Below are positions 32,782 through 46,100 of a stretch of DNA of 64,000 nucleotides, piece by piece. This DNA is from Viridothelium virens (lineage: Eukaryota > Ascomycota > Dothideomycetes > Trypetheliales > Trypetheliaceae), in assembly GCA_010094025.1 (NCBI GenBank), contig ML991785.1, forward strand, positions 400,462 to 464,461, written 5' to 3'. Position numbers and translations under genes: made by a program. How positions within the stretch are numbered: the first letter of the stretch is position 1; every line of letters starts with the position of its first letter. The notes beneath the pieces were generated by a model. The model had not been told where the DNA came from and searched no databases. It worked only from the letters and a program-made list of their open reading frames with translations.

Positions 32782-35013
32782 TTTGTTCAGCGTTGATTCA
32801 GAAAACAAGGAGAAGCGAGCCGAGGGTCAAGTCTGCAAAATAAGCGATGGGAAGGGATGAAGAAACAACGATAAACTTGAAACTGCTGAGGGAGCTTCTA
32901 GTTGCACATCGAAAGAATCGAGGTGCGACGCCCGATTTATAGCTCCTTTCCTGGCCGGAAATAGAAATCACATTTGGACATATTAGAGTAATGGTTGAAC
33001 GATGTAGTGAGGAAGGCCCCTCAAGCCGAGACATCGACTCATCTTAACAACCGCGTGATTTCCCAGCGTTACAGCTGATAAGAGCGTATTGAGAGGGGGC
33101 CGAATGGGCAGAATCGGCAGGCAGGATGGATTGACCGGTTGTGGTGTATTCTGGGCACAGCACATCTCCACGCCTACTTATGTAGAATTCAGTCTCCATG
33201 TGATGACATTTGGAGAGATCTGCGGCATTAGATGTCACTGTACAGATTGACTGATCCCATTCGGTGTGATTTGACGCGAGAATATCATGGAGTATAGGGA
33301 TACAAGCGGAGCGGAATGGAGTTTATGTACAGAGTACAGAGGAATGGTTTTCAAGAGAGCCACCTCGAGGTTCTTGCTGTGGCTGTGACTGTGGCTGCGC
33401 GGTGGCTGCGGCTGACGTCAACTCCTGGCTCTCCAAGCACAGGCCCATCCTGCACTAGATTTGCCATATATCTGCTTAAGTAGCGTCGTTCGATAGCCTA
33501 GAACAACAAGGAATCTGCCAACGTTCGCCCGCTGCTATACCAACCAGCTCCCTGGATGTGGATAGCCTGCACGCTCTAGTCCTGTATCCTGCTGTAAGGT
33601 TCGCTCCTTCTTTACTGGTTTCGTTCAGAACTCAAAGGTCTTGCTAACCCCAGCTGAAAAATACTCTCGACTTGCTCGATAAATCTTGCTAAATTAAAGC
33701 AACAAGCTCCTGTCGGGTAGCCAGCGCCTGGATGTGTTGAAAGATGCATTATTATCATCTCCTCCTATCCCTGGTCGTGGTGTTTCTAGCCCCTCTCTCG
33801 CTATCTCTTGTATCTCGCACCAAAAAAACGCCAGGCTTCCGACATGCGTACTCCTCTCAGTCCCACCTAATACCGGAAGAGCAGCGACTTTCTCAATGTG
33901 CCAAATCTACAGTGAATACCGCGCTCGTTCTTGTCCTCTTCACGCGTCGCTGAGGTTCCCACCACTCCTAGAGCTCCCCCAGCGGTCAATCCTTTGCAAT
34001 GACGGCAGGTCTTGCGGCATCCGCTCATACCCTTCATCCCTCACACCATACCCTGATCAAAGAGGAGGAATTTGTTTTCGTTGCAGCCTACCACCAGGCA
34101 AGCCTCTGAGAACGAGTGGTCACCCGAAACTTCCTGGTCCAAAGTGAAAGTTTGTCTAAGGAAGGGTATCATATCATGAATTATTTGTCATTCTTCCAAG
34201 TATGCCGCCCTTGTACAACAAATTCTTTTGACGTCGCACCACCGAAGATCCATCGACTCTAGCTTCTGCTAGCATTGTAGAAGATGTGCGACCTTTCTCG
34301 ATCATCTGATGTAGATGATACGCGATTCCCATAACCACCATATACGCCAACATGGTTGCAAATCAGTGATTTGATCTGTGGACAACAACGTCATCTCAGT
34401 AGAACCCTTTGTTTTTATGGCGCAGACTAAGAAGCGAGATGAGCGACATTGATACTTGACTAGCTGTGAATTCTCCGCAAATGGTAGACGAGCATCCACG
34501 AGGCTGTGACAGTACAGTAGTGGAACTGCTACTCGAAGCTAGATAACCAATCAGAACTTAGCATACCTCTAGTTGCTCCACGCCACCCGAAATAGGAATG
34601 TTCTGCAGCCTCCTACGCCTTCAGCCTGAGGCGCCTAGCGCTTTGACAGATCGGGAGGCTGAATTGACCGTCCATACCAGTTCTCAGTCAACACCAGCAA
34701 TGAGGCTGTGGCTTAGACATCTCCAGATTTTTCTTACTCTTCAACAGGGAGCGTCTGTAGACGATCCTGAGTTCAAGTTTCTCATTCTGTCATGGAACAA
34801 ATGGAAAAACTTGATGCAATGGAGAAAGGCACGTTGTATGAAGGACGTTGGCCAAACTGGCGGTCTTTAAGAGAACACATCTTCTCCCTACTAAGGGGTG
34901 GGCCTCGCCTTCCAGAGACTGCTTTACCATGGGGTCATCGTGAAAGTAGGCATTCTTCTCATCGCCATATACTACTTCTAATGGCGACCGCAACGCTAAT
35001 ATCTGCGACGCAG
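32782..35013. other. intergenic region
   Basis: The left end is the promoter of the aspartic protease. An imperfect GGCTGTG/GGCTGCG repeat lies near 33375-33412. No gene recognised; forward frames at 34598-35058 may contain an unresolved first exon of the next gene. Confidence 0.4.
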
Positions 35014-35933
35014 TCGAGAGATACAGACCTGGATACCCTCTGTACGCATCGCTCTTAGGGCGCCAGCCAGAGTTCCAGATGTTTCGCAAATTTCGCAGGG
35101 TTCGGATGCGACTGATTCTCTTGAAACAGGACCGAATTGTCCAGCTTGAGGGAAAACTAGATGAGCTAGACGCGTTAGAAGAGACAATCCCATCTCTTGA
35201 GAGTAGTCGACTTGACTGCAATCTTGAAAGGAAAGATGTTCTGGAGCAGCTAGACCGTGCTGTCTCAGACTATGGTAACTGATACCGGGATCGTACTTGA
35301 CAATTGTGAAATAATATTGATCATTACGGCAGATAACTTCCTGTGTCGGAGTCAATTTTCGCTCCATCAAGCCCAACCTTCAGCTCGCCACCGCGAGAGG
35401 CTACAAGGTTGGGTCGAAAAAAACGCAGCTATTGCCTGTACGGAGACTGGGTATCTATCACCGGATGACTATTGCGACCTGATGGGCCTCGGTCCTCTCG
35501 CAGAGCGAGATATGCCAAGCTTCTATCCCGCTGTAGAGAAGCTGCTGTATTTGCTCAGGATAGCATCAGCCAAGGTGAGGCTCCTTAGTCGCATCACAAA
35601 GGCCCCAGAGTGTGACTGTTACTGTAGATGTCTCGCAGAAATCACAACGAAACCATCGAAGCTAGTAGTCTACCAAAAGGCAATATTCGCGCAGTCACCC
35701 GAGCTTTGACTGCGTCATTCGCCATCGTCCTCCTTCTCGTGCCAGTCATCGTCTTGAATGCAGTTTCAACTACTGTTCATCGCTTCGTCATCATTTTTGT
35801 CTCAGCGACGTTATTCGTCTCGCTCCTCACACTTGCGAGTAAAGCGAGGATAACAGAAGTATTTGCTGCAGGAGCGACCTACGCTGCTGTACTCGTGGTC
35901 TTTGTCTCGGGCAATGGCGTGGCTAAGCAGTGA
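35014..35933 (+). CDS. DUF6594-family membrane protein, 5' exon unresolved
   Basis: Recognised exons: 35014-35274, 35333-35574 and 35628-35933, joined by 58- and 53-nt introns in phase. The first begins after a plausible acceptor (ATCTGCGACGCAG) with GYPLYASLLGRQPEFQMFRK, the N-terminal motif of fungal DUF6594. A coiled-coil segment (RMRLILLKQDRIVQLEGKLD) follows, then a variable linker. Three hydrophobic segments at the C-terminus (LTASFAIVLLLVPVIVLNA, FVIIFVSATLFVSLLTLA, AAGATYAAVLVVFVSG) match the family's membrane domain. I could not find an upstream exon with an ATG that ends in the right phase; the first internal ATG (35079) would lose the conserved motif. Function unknown. Confidence 0.72.
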
Positions 35934-35968
35934 GGAGATCGAAATGCGTCTGACGAATATGCGAAACC

Positions 35969-36716
35969 TCACCGCAATCGATAGAACGAAGTAAATACAT
36001 CGCGGCGACTAGGTGCACCGGCGTATACAGACCGAGGACTTCTCTAGCAAAGCGGAAAGTGATCATTACGGAGCATAACCAATAGTAGCATAGGTAGTAG
36101 TTTAAAACTGATTTACATTTTCGGCACCAAGTGCTTCCTGGATACATCTGCATCTCGACGCAATGTCGTAGATGCTCTCCTAACATGAGATAACAGTCAG
36201 TAAGCTGAAGATCCTTTCCTTTGCCGCCCGGAGCCACGTCACTTCCTTGAGCCACCATTGTCCCGGGGTAATGATTACGCCAGTCACTATCCCTCCCTTC
36301 CTATAGCTTGCAACAAAAGGTTCCATGATTGGTAGCGCATCACAGCAGGCGTAGATGGCCGATCTCGTGAGTTCGGCTGCCTCGAATCTATTGACTATTG
36401 AGCCAAGTGGGTCAGACGAGACCACTGCCACGTAACGTAGCCAATCTATGGCTCCTCCTCTCTGGGCGACCGTCTCCATCTATCGAAAAAATGACCGCAA
36501 GCTAGGGCGAAGTGAAGGTGGTAATGGGAAGAGACGCAAACGACGAGCGACAAGCACAACCGCACCGATACCAACGATGGCGGAGGTGAAGACGTAGTAG
36601 CTTCGCTCGCTTTCGCTGAAGTTAAAGTTTCTACCATCACATTAGTAAACTTCATCACCTCCGTCATCGTTGACGTCGCTGTGGTTGGGCTCGGCGATCG
36701 CCCGCTTGCCTCCCAT
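35969..36716 (-). pseudogene. unrecognised gene with two in-frame nonsense codons
   Basis: From the ATG at 36714-36716 one frame runs through TAA (36642-36644) and TAG (36480-36482) and stays protein-like on both sides (SERSYYVFTSAIVGIGAVVL before, GAIDWLRYVAVVSSDPLGS after). Further exons fit at 36179-36117 and 36043-35969 with GT-AG introns of 63 and 73 nt. A single membrane segment is likely in the first part. Both stops derive from Gln codons (CAA, CAG) by one C-to-T change at CpA. The second stop lies directly before an ATG in an acceptor-like context (TTTTTTCGATAG), so an unrecognised intron is possible. I do not know the family. Confidence 0.5.
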
Positions 36717-39700
36717 TTGAGTCCCTGTTCATTTATACACAGTTGGCCGGTCCTTCCATGTGGAGTGTCTGAATAGTCTCATCGGTCCCGTTACTTTCGT
36801 AAGCGTCCGATGAACGGCAGTCAGCTGGGTTCGATTGATGTGCTCCACCGGTAAGACAATGCATGATGAAACCATTTCCCAAGTAGCAGCACGGTTACAT
36901 CGACTGTACTCTACCTTCCGCAACGGCCTCACATCGACTGGATCGTCGGATTCGGAAGGTGACGCAGAACACCACCCGGATCCGACGAAGCCGTGGATAT
37001 GAGGCTGTTGCGGAGGGGTGAGAACAGACGATGATACCTTTCTGCGTGGCTTGAGAGATACATCTGACCACTGGTACGCAGCGCGGTCAACCCATTGTTG
37101 CTGGTCTCGACATAATTCTCACTACGCTGACATGATGACCACGACATGAGAGGCGGAGGAGACGGTCTTGCGATCGAACTAAATGCGCTGAGGGCTTGCT
37201 TAGCGGAGCCGGATTTTGTCAACACTCAGCTAGCAGAAACCACGTGAATGAGGTCGAAAGGATGCTGCGTCCGAATCGGTACCGGGTTCGTCGGACATGT
37301 GAGGTGCAAGTCGGAGAAAGACAACTGAGAAAGGCTGCTTGGCGCTTTATTGAAGTTGTGGCGTATGCTCGAAGTCGTCGTCAATACTCGGCTCTCTTAA
37401 CATTGTGACATTGATGTTCTGACTTTCAGGCATTGAGTCCTTGCTTTGTGTCTGTCAAGTTGCTGTGAAGTGTGCGGCGGCATCAGTTGGGCTATCTGGT
37501 AGTCGGAATGCGATAGGCTTGGTAGGCCCTGGGCCAAACGCAGCTGGACAGTGATGCTAGTTACTCCGATCGACGTCTGTCCGGGACTAGGTGCATGCTG
37601 CGTTCTTTGACCTAGTAGAATTTGCTCTGGACTATCTACTGGAAAGTTGTCAGCAAATGCAAAGCAGGCTCCACTAGAGTGAAGGTTAATATCGTACTCA
37701 TGGCGAATCTTAGTGGTCTAGAGGATGACTCCGTGGCTCGACAAATTTGGTGGCATGATGAGTTTGCAGGCTTGTACGCGTTGATGTCGCCAAGCAAGAA
37801 TTTGATAGGAAGTGGAAGGATATCTAAGATATGACCACGGTGCGGCGGCAATAAAGATGCTGCTTGCTCGCGACTACTAATTTAGAATGTCAGCGGACTG
37901 ATAAGAAGCACTAATTACGCAGCAACATACTTTGACTCGGTCTTGTAAGGGCTGCTTCTCGATGCCAAGTTGGATATCATGGCATTTCAGAATCCAAAGA
38001 GGGCGTTGATACTGCATCAACTCGTGAAGGCGCATGAGTCAGCGACACGAGAACGATCCTTGTTGTTGTGCTTGGTCTGAACTAGATCGCTCTACGATGA
38101 AGAATAAGGAATGGGCTGTATTTGAGTGAAGTTTGGCTCGATCAAGACTGGGTGCAGTCAGGTTCGGAAGCCATGGCAGACTGGGAAGATAATGGCGAGT
38201 GAAGCACGGGGATTGCGGAGAAGGGAGAAAGGGGCCGAAGGGGTAGTTTATATTTGACGGGTTGTCAGCCAGTCTGATTGATGATGCCCGTTCCCGATCA
38301 CAAGTTACATGCTCAAGTTGCACTAGACCGCGGGAAGTGAGTCAAGTTTGTAGGGCGTAGTTTGGAAAGTTGCATCAGCAATCAAAGAAATTGCGGAACC
38401 GCAACACCAAGTCCAGGGATCCGACTAGGATCGGTCGAGGAGAGAAGGCCTCTGTGTGATCATGCGTACCAGAAACCACTTTTTCGCAATAACATGCAAA
38501 AGCCATGTGCGGCAGGTCTTGGCTGCTATTGCTTCTGCATCTCCCGTCAGGCCCACCAGAGGCTAGGCAACGCGAGCCTAATTCTCACATCGTCATCTTC
38601 GCCCACATGCAAGTGATACGGCTCCCAAGATTATCCATTGGCCAAGATCACACGCCAATATGTTAAGGAAAGTACACAAGACGACGCCATTCTTGGACAA
38701 CGTGATGCAATTTATGCACAACTTAGGAAAAGAGCAAGAAGCCATAGTGTCAGTGAACGAGGACTACACAAGCATGACCATGAGGCATGAAATGTTTGAT
38801 GTCTGCAGTGACGCTGTATATGCTATGATGGTTGATGAAGACTTGATTGTTCGAGCATGAGAACTTTGAAAAGAATGGTGTAGAGTCTGTCACGTGACTA
38901 ACCCCCGAATGTCTTGGTGAGTTTGGAACTCATATTTTCGGCTGTATCTAGTGGACTCTGGACTCCAACCAAGGCACCGCATCTTGACATATATGTCATT
39001 ACGACTGTGTGAATGAATATTCTTTCTTCAATTGAAGAGATAAACCTAAGAGATTTGGAGAAAGGAGAAGAATCGGATATGAACCCGTACAATCTTGCTT
39101 AAGGTCCCTATCAATCGCGCGGTCCAGGGGTGCACGGGACGAAAACTGCAGGTAGCTTACCTCCTTAAGTTAGTTACCTTAGGTACCTACCTGGTATGTA
39201 CCCGCATCCACTCACCATACACTTCGACTACTACCTATCGAACGAAGACCAAGCACCCAGCTTCATTACAACACGCTGCCTTCCTGTGTTTCTTCCTTTG
39301 GCTGGAATGCATAAGGCTGACCATACCCCTTCATACCCTCGCGCCCTTGAGGAGATGCTGGATACCCTGCACAGTCCCTTACTCCGAAGCCAATGACGGC
39401 GGCAGGTCTAGGACGCGTCAACTAGGATATCTAGCACCAAATTTCGAAACATGAATAGCGCATATGGTTCCCGTCAATCGCAGAGATGGAAGTGATGGCC
39501 TTGGCGTTGGAGCACTCAATCTACACCGTCAAGATGCCATCAAGTCTACACATGAACAACGAAGACCTCTTAGTGAGCCGTGGTCACTTGGGAACTGGAG
39601 CGGGATCATGTTCAGTCCACTCTTCTCTGGCCTCGAAGACTGCTTGGTGAATCACGAGCAACCATAGATGTGGGCTAGAGCGGCTTCTTGAATTTGTAAA

Positions 39701-42381
39701 CATGACGGAAGTTACACCCTACTACCGAAGAACGCGACTTCTCTGGATTCTCTCATCTTGGCCTCCCTTTCATCGGAAGGATCAATGTCTAGACAGCATG
39801 GAGCAACTATGGGAATGCCTCACCTGCAGTCATAGTTGAAATTTATACGAGCTCTGGGCGGCGGCTGTCATGGGCGTTGCCGCCTACTGAAATCGCCGCA
39901 TCTGTCGTGCAGGAGGAAAGAGTGTCACACAAGGCCAGTCTGCGGTTTCGATATCAGGACTGCATACCTATAAACAATATTTCCTCTCATGCATGATTCA
40001 TTTCGAGAATCGAGCCTTGACAACGAGGCGCAGACAACTATACGCAGGCAGTTCCAGAAATATGAACCCTCGAGACTGAATCCGGTCCGTACACAGGCCC
40101 GTAAGTACTCCCCCTTTGAAGTCTTGTGAAGATTAGATCCTGACTCGTCTCATCAGAGCAATGATATGTTCGACAAAGACCCGGTGATACGAGATAGACT
40201 GCAATCTCCTAACTGAAATGACGCTGAAGGTAGATGGCTTGGCCTGGAAGGAAGGTACCATTCCGTAGCTGGATGCATTCGCAAAAGACCAGCAGCTCTC
40301 GATGTCTGTCTTGCAACAGCGATAAAATAGGCAACATGCGGCAGGGGCTTTCCCTGGTGAAGCGACAAGGCCGCTCTCCTCCTAGCCGCGTCAGTTCGTC
40401 TTCGATCAGATCTGACCCTTCGGACCTGTTCGTTCTATGCGACTCCCAAGTCTACACGCAATGGATCAGTGAGGATCGTCCTGGAAAGCCGTCGAGGTTG
40501 GGACACTAGTCTTGTCAGATATTTGAGAATCATGGAGCAATGTTCTTTAGTCGCCCTTTTTCGTCCATTCCCAGTATCATCAATTTTGGCAGCCGATCTG
40601 TATGGAGTCTTCCAATTCTTTCCTACTTTCTTTCGTTGATTCTTCTACTCTCTTCTTTATCCTTCCTATCCCTTTCTCCGCTTGGTCTGCATTGGATCTA
40701 ACCCAAACCGAACGTGCATTGTGTCGCCCCAGGACTTTGGCTCTCCCTCGATCTAAAGACTGCCCGACAGGAACGACCGACCCTCAAAATTCAATTGCTA
40801 ACGTTACGATCTCATTGCAATTAGATGTCATTGGAACTACAATGATGCTAGCGGTCCAGCCATTGTGGATTCGGACCGTCATGAAGTCTCCAATTGCGTC
40901 TTCCTGAACGTCTGGCATCACTTCAACAAATCAGACGGATGACACTCCTTGTGGAAAACCACTCCGCTGATCAGGTTATTCATAATTCGGGAGAACATTT
41001 TTTCCTGAAAAAGCTTTGCGTTGGAGGGGCCATTTTCACCTTGTGCTCTCCACTCGCTCCAATAATGAGTTTTTGCAAGATCAACGCGATGTAGCAGTGC
41101 GAATGGAACCAACGGCATGTATCTTCATTCAGTGTTAGCGCTCGGCATTCTGAATTAGATCTGTTATTAAGCGAATGAAGAAGGTGCTGCGGTCAGATGA
41201 GAACTCCCGCTCCCAAGACAGCTCATCCGTGGTCAATGGGAGTTGGTCTTCAGCGACTATCAGCAGTCGCTTTCGGGGGCAGACACCCGCCGGGAAAAGC
41301 TCGCCAAAAGTCAAGTCCACAGTATCTCGACCACGGATGTCTGGACCGCTTCTCCAAAGAGCGCAGTCCCTGAGTCCCAAGATTAGCCTCCTGCGACCCG
41401 CCCCCGATATGAAACCTCCCAGAGCTTCGGCACCAAAATCGTTCGTTATCGTAATCCTTGATCTACTGGCCGCCCCTTCACACGGTGCCTTTAAGGATTT
41501 ACGGGTGCGCTGTCGAGACTGTGCGAGTTGCGGCTGGCAACTTCATCATGCAACAAAGGTGATAATACATATGGAGAAAGCTTCTACTTACGCGGGTGGA
41601 CTTTTTGACCTCTCATATTGAAGATCTCAGAGAATTTCGGCCGTTCATGTATAGCTCTGAGTCGGAACTGCCTGGTTAAGCCGTCGATTTCGACAATACG
41701 TCTCAGCAAATTCGGACAAGTCAATCTGCGTAGCCAATGAGGCTTTTTGAAGTCGTCGTCCTCCAATGTCTAGTGGCTGCGGACTAAAAGGCCGAACGAC
41801 CGATACACCTTTATCGCCGGAGGCGTGCTATTCTAAAGAGCCAACCCAAATTAGCGATGATATCAGCGTCGAGCCAGCAGCAAAGAAATCGAGATCGAGT
41901 CACATCTCAGATTTATATTGAAGAGCGAAACATCAGCTACCAGTTTCGAACTGGCTTGACTTCAGGAATGAAAGATCCAACAGTGTTACTTCTCTCGGGT
42001 TTATTAACCTCCGTATCCCAGAGGTCAACCGCGGGGCCATGCTATACTTCTCAACCATTGCTCATTCCACAACATTTGTTGTAATCATCACTGTAGCATC
42101 CAAACGAGCTAATGAAATGGATAACTTACCGGCTATTTGAAAGCCCATCATTCCCATTCGTATCTGCATGAAGAATTTGATCAGATGAAAGTCTGCGGGA
42201 CGTTTCCAATGGGTTAGCAAGGATGCACACATGGATGTATCAATGTTGCTCGCGATGAGTCGAAAGCGCTCACATCTCAGCCCTGGCAAAGCCCATCACT
42301 TTCACTATCCACAATCGCTGTCAGGACACGCATCAGCCATCTCCGAATTGATGAGATTCCGGTCGTATTGGAGATTATCGC
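36717..42381. other. gene-poor region, left half
   Basis: No recognisable gene over more than 5 kb. ORFs are short, overlap on both strands and mostly begin at TTG or GTG. The longest ATG-started one here (41175-41621, 148 codons) shows no domain. GTACCTAC-type words cluster near 39168-39200. Composition is not strikingly AT-rich. Confidence 0.45.
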
Positions 42382-43155
42382 TCAGGCCACAGTGACCACC
42401 TCATGCGTTTTCAACCCACGCGCCTTACACATGCCTCCGAGTATAGGGGTTTCGGCTAATCCTGCCCAACCGTTGCCATTTGCCCTCATCGTCGGGCAAA
42501 AAAGGAAATAAGGGGAAATGAAAGGAGTTGTAGAAGCCTGAGAAAGCTGGCCATCGGAAGACTTTTGGTCAAATCTTCTGAATATCAGACACTTCTGAAG
42601 TGTCCCCTCTAAGCTTTCACAGCAGAGACGTGCCATCTTTGAGGCTTCTTCATCGTTGATTGTTTCAGCCTCATTGCCGAACAGAGTCGTAATTGAACTT
42701 AGGCCCGCTCTATCTGTGGGATAAGCGATCAGGTTGGCTAGGGTGCTGTATCTAATCACATCAGTTACTAGCATCATGTCGAGACATCTATTCTCTGTGG
42801 CTCGTGTACGTTCATGCCCTGCTGAGACTATTACCTCATCGATCGCTTGGATAAGCTTCAGCGCCTGGTGATCCAACGGGTCCATTCGTCCAACTCGCAT
42901 GCCAATTACGTTTGATCTCAGCTGCCTTGTTCTGTTGGAATCTTTCCCCTCCTCTTTCCGGGGCTGCCAATACAGCTCGACATATCGCTTCCTATTCTCA
43001 AAGGATCTGATCAATTTTCTCCAACGATTATACGGGGCTGATGAGGAGAGAGCGAATCGAGATGCATGCCGTGGAAGACGTCCAGATTTGAGTCTATTAT
43101 ATGTCGTTCTCTCGTTAGCGTGCAACTCAAAACACGATCTGCGAATCAGTTTCAT
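42382..43155 (-). CDS. hypothetical protein, 257 codons
   Basis: An ATG-started single frame opens MKLIRRSCFELHANERTTYN. The first 80 residues are very basic (YNRWRKLIRSFENRKRYVEL); the middle looks helical and more acidic (DPLDHQALKLIQAIDEVIVS, NDEEASKMARLCCESLEGTL). No family recognised. It is the longest frame in a 12-kb gene-poor region, longer than I would expect by chance, but it lacks conserved neighbours and could be an exon of a decayed gene. Confidence 0.35.
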   Translation of the reverse strand: MKLIRRSCFELHANERTTYNRLKSGRLPRHASRFALSSSAPYNRWRKLIRSFENRKRYVELYWQPRKEEGKDSNRTRQLRSNVIGMRVGRMDPLDHQALKLIQAIDEVIVSAGHERTRATENRCLDMMLVTDVIRYSTLANLIAYPTDRAGLSSITTLFGNEAETINDEEASKMARLCCESLEGTLQKCLIFRRFDQKSSDGQLSQASTTPFISPYFLFCPTMRANGNGWAGLAETPILGGMCKARGLKTHEVVTVA

Positions 43156-46100
43156 AGGATCAATTTGTGTAGCATTTCAGAGATCGAAAGACTTGTGTAT
43201 CTTCAAGAACATTGCAGTCCAATCAACGCAAATAAGTCAGTATCATCAAATGACGGAGAAAACGATAGTAAAACTGAGACTTCTGCGTACTAACCTTCAT
43301 TCGTGGAGAACTTGGACAAGTGCGGATGGACCGCGGCCCGGAGCCTACTTTCAAGAGAATATTGCACAATCCTACTTCGCACCAAAATACTGATCTGCGG
43401 TCTGCGAGGTCATATTGAGTTCCTTAGACGGTCGGAATCTGTCATGTGGTCTCATCAGTCGAGCCTCTCATCCCCACGAGCCAGAATAGATGGGAAAATT
43501 TCCACATTAGGCAACCACTTGTTCGTTAGCAGCGATGCTTATCTGATGGCGAACATTTCAAGCCTCCTTTTCAATCCACCATGTGGACGAAGAAGAAGTG
43601 TGCGCAATTATAGAATTGCGAGATCGACTCCTAGAGACTTGATGTTAGTGTCTTGAACTAATTCGTCTCTTTGTGATCGTGGTGCGGGCGGTAGCCATAG
43701 CTCTTCACAATCTGACTGCGGCCGTTCTCAAACAGACGATTAATACAAATTGCCATCAATCATTGTCTTTCTTCAATCTTGCAATCATCTCCAGATTTCA
43801 GTCCTCCTTCACTGTTCCCTAACTTAGAAGGACCGCATATCTGGGATATTCTATTAGAAAATAGGCTGTTCTCCGGTTGATAACTTGATTCGGATTTGAA
43901 AGTGTTAAAAGATGACCACGACCAGCACTTTTTCCCGGGTTTATGAGGATGCGGCATTCCTGGACGTCAGACTCCATCCATGGCGATCGATTCCAGGACG
44001 TCACAGTTTGGACCTTCTCGTTCTGAGATTGTTGAAGCTGCCAAAGTACGCCGTATGCGATGGTTGCCGGGAATCTATGAGTAAAGTTGTCGAGGGTCAG
44101 TCTTCTTTGCTCAAGACGCGTTGCGGAACTTTAGAATGTTGATGGATCATGCCCAAATCAGACGAGTGAGCGCGAGTCTGTCCCCCCAACCCTCTCTGAC
44201 CCTTTGACCCGTTTTCTCAATTTATCAAGGACAGGACGCTTGTCCAGCCTCACTCTTTGCGCTCGAGGAAAAGCCAGGTCTAGGTCTGCTAGCTCAAACA
44301 GGGCTATTGCCACTGACCACGAACACGCCGCTAGCTGCTGTGCGACACTATGTCTGTACACAGCTCGGACAAGCATAAAGAAAAAAATCCGAAAATAAGA
44401 TGCAGACTCAATTTTTGAAATTTCATCATGGAAAAGGCAAATAATTGTCGATAAGATTCATTGAAAGCTTGGGACTCACCATTCCTACGCGGCATTGTCC
44501 TATGCGAAGGCACCGAACCGGCTTCTGTACACCTTCAAATACCGGACAACCTTGGCTGGACCAGCTTCCGAGGACGTTTGAGGCTCTTGCAATCTCGCAA
44601 GGTCATAGGTTTCTTATGGGTCGCTGCCCAAAATTGCCTAAGGGATGAGAGGCCATTAGCTCATTGTCGTGCGCTCGTGTAAGCATCTACTCTTCCACAA
44701 AGTGATGGCCAGAGCCCCGTCCAAGCCCCGAAAGATGTGTGTTTTCGATATTCGCGTGAGGCTCTGTACGAATCATGCGATGAAGTCAGCGTATACTCTC
44801 GAATTCGGAACCGGACTTCTCGAAGTTGGTAAACGCAATCAGAACGATGTGACGGATGACTGGCTATCTTCTAGTAATCTTTCCATCACTTCACGATCAA
44901 GTCACTTGTATGTCTTCAGTGATAACCAGCCATTGATTTACTTGGGATTACACCTCGACTCAAGGTTACAACCCTGCGAGGACACCATCGGTAGTAGGAT
45001 CTGTGGCCGCCCCTTCCTAAAACTGCACTACACAGCACGACATAGGGTGCATTCATCAGGTTGCAGTGATTGCATCCGGTGCACGGAAACGGCTAAGAGA
45101 ATTGGTTGCATACTTTGGTGAGGATGTGAACAGAGCAGGCCGCAGAACCTGGGAGGACAAAGAGGTCAGTCTCGAGCTATGTGCCCACCAATGAAAGCAA
45201 TGGCAATCTTACCATACGGACTTGACAAAGGAGCCCCAATCGTCCAGTCCTACAGGTCTCAAAGGGATGTCGTGCTCAGCTCCACTCTTGCGAGCAGCTA
45301 TGTCTTGAATTGGCCTTGCTTTTCGCTCGTTCCGATTGACTGACAATCTTCGTCCGATGATCGTCTCACCAGCCACGGCAGCCGTTGACGAGCAGTCCAT
45401 TGTCGACGAGTGGAATTGCCGTGAAAGCCACGTTCGATGAAAAGTGACTGCAGCAGAATCAAAATTGTTCAACTCATCGACCGCATTGAAGCCACAGCAT
45501 TTGTTGCCCTAGTGCAGCTGAAGACCTGATCAAAACTCAGTGAGGTGAGGACGTAAGGTGATTCAATAGTGCCTGCGAGAGAAACAATGCGACGGCATTG
45601 TCATTGGCTCGAGGATCGTCTTTGTGCTGCGAAGAAACCATACTGGCCGATGCCCAGCTCACATTCAGCTCGACGCAGGTCCCGAAACTCTTGTGCCTCC
45701 GACCTAGAGATATTGTGTCGAAAGCAGGTACTCTTACGGTGGTTCTCGCGCAAGCGTCAAGTGTGCACGTCTTGGAGAAGTCGATGGGCCTGAGATACTC
45801 CTCTTGGAAGGGACGTCTCTTCGACAAGAGAAGGAACTGACATCAGCGCTATCTTATTAATCTTCAAGTGGCGTGCTGGACTTACCCATCGATGAAAAGC
45901 TGTTGAGACAGCAAACGTCTTGTCGGCTCCTCACCGAGCACAGACAAAGTGCCTGCACCTAGTGTCATCATGCACGTGAAGGTGAGCCTTGCTGCAGCAG
46001 CTTGTGTACTGCAGCTTACCCCACAGCAACTAAGTAGGTTTGAGCTTGAGGTATCTTGGCTGGGTCAGACACCACAGCCAGCCGCTGCGCGAATGAGACC

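Noticed and set aside
36615-36644. A 28-nt intron removing the first stop of the decayed gene
   Set aside because: Too short for splicing; I keep the nonsense interpretation with reduced confidence.
44461-45121. Possible two-exon gene in the gene-poor region
   Set aside because: The second frame starts at GTG, no domain is visible and no convincing splice pair joins the frames.
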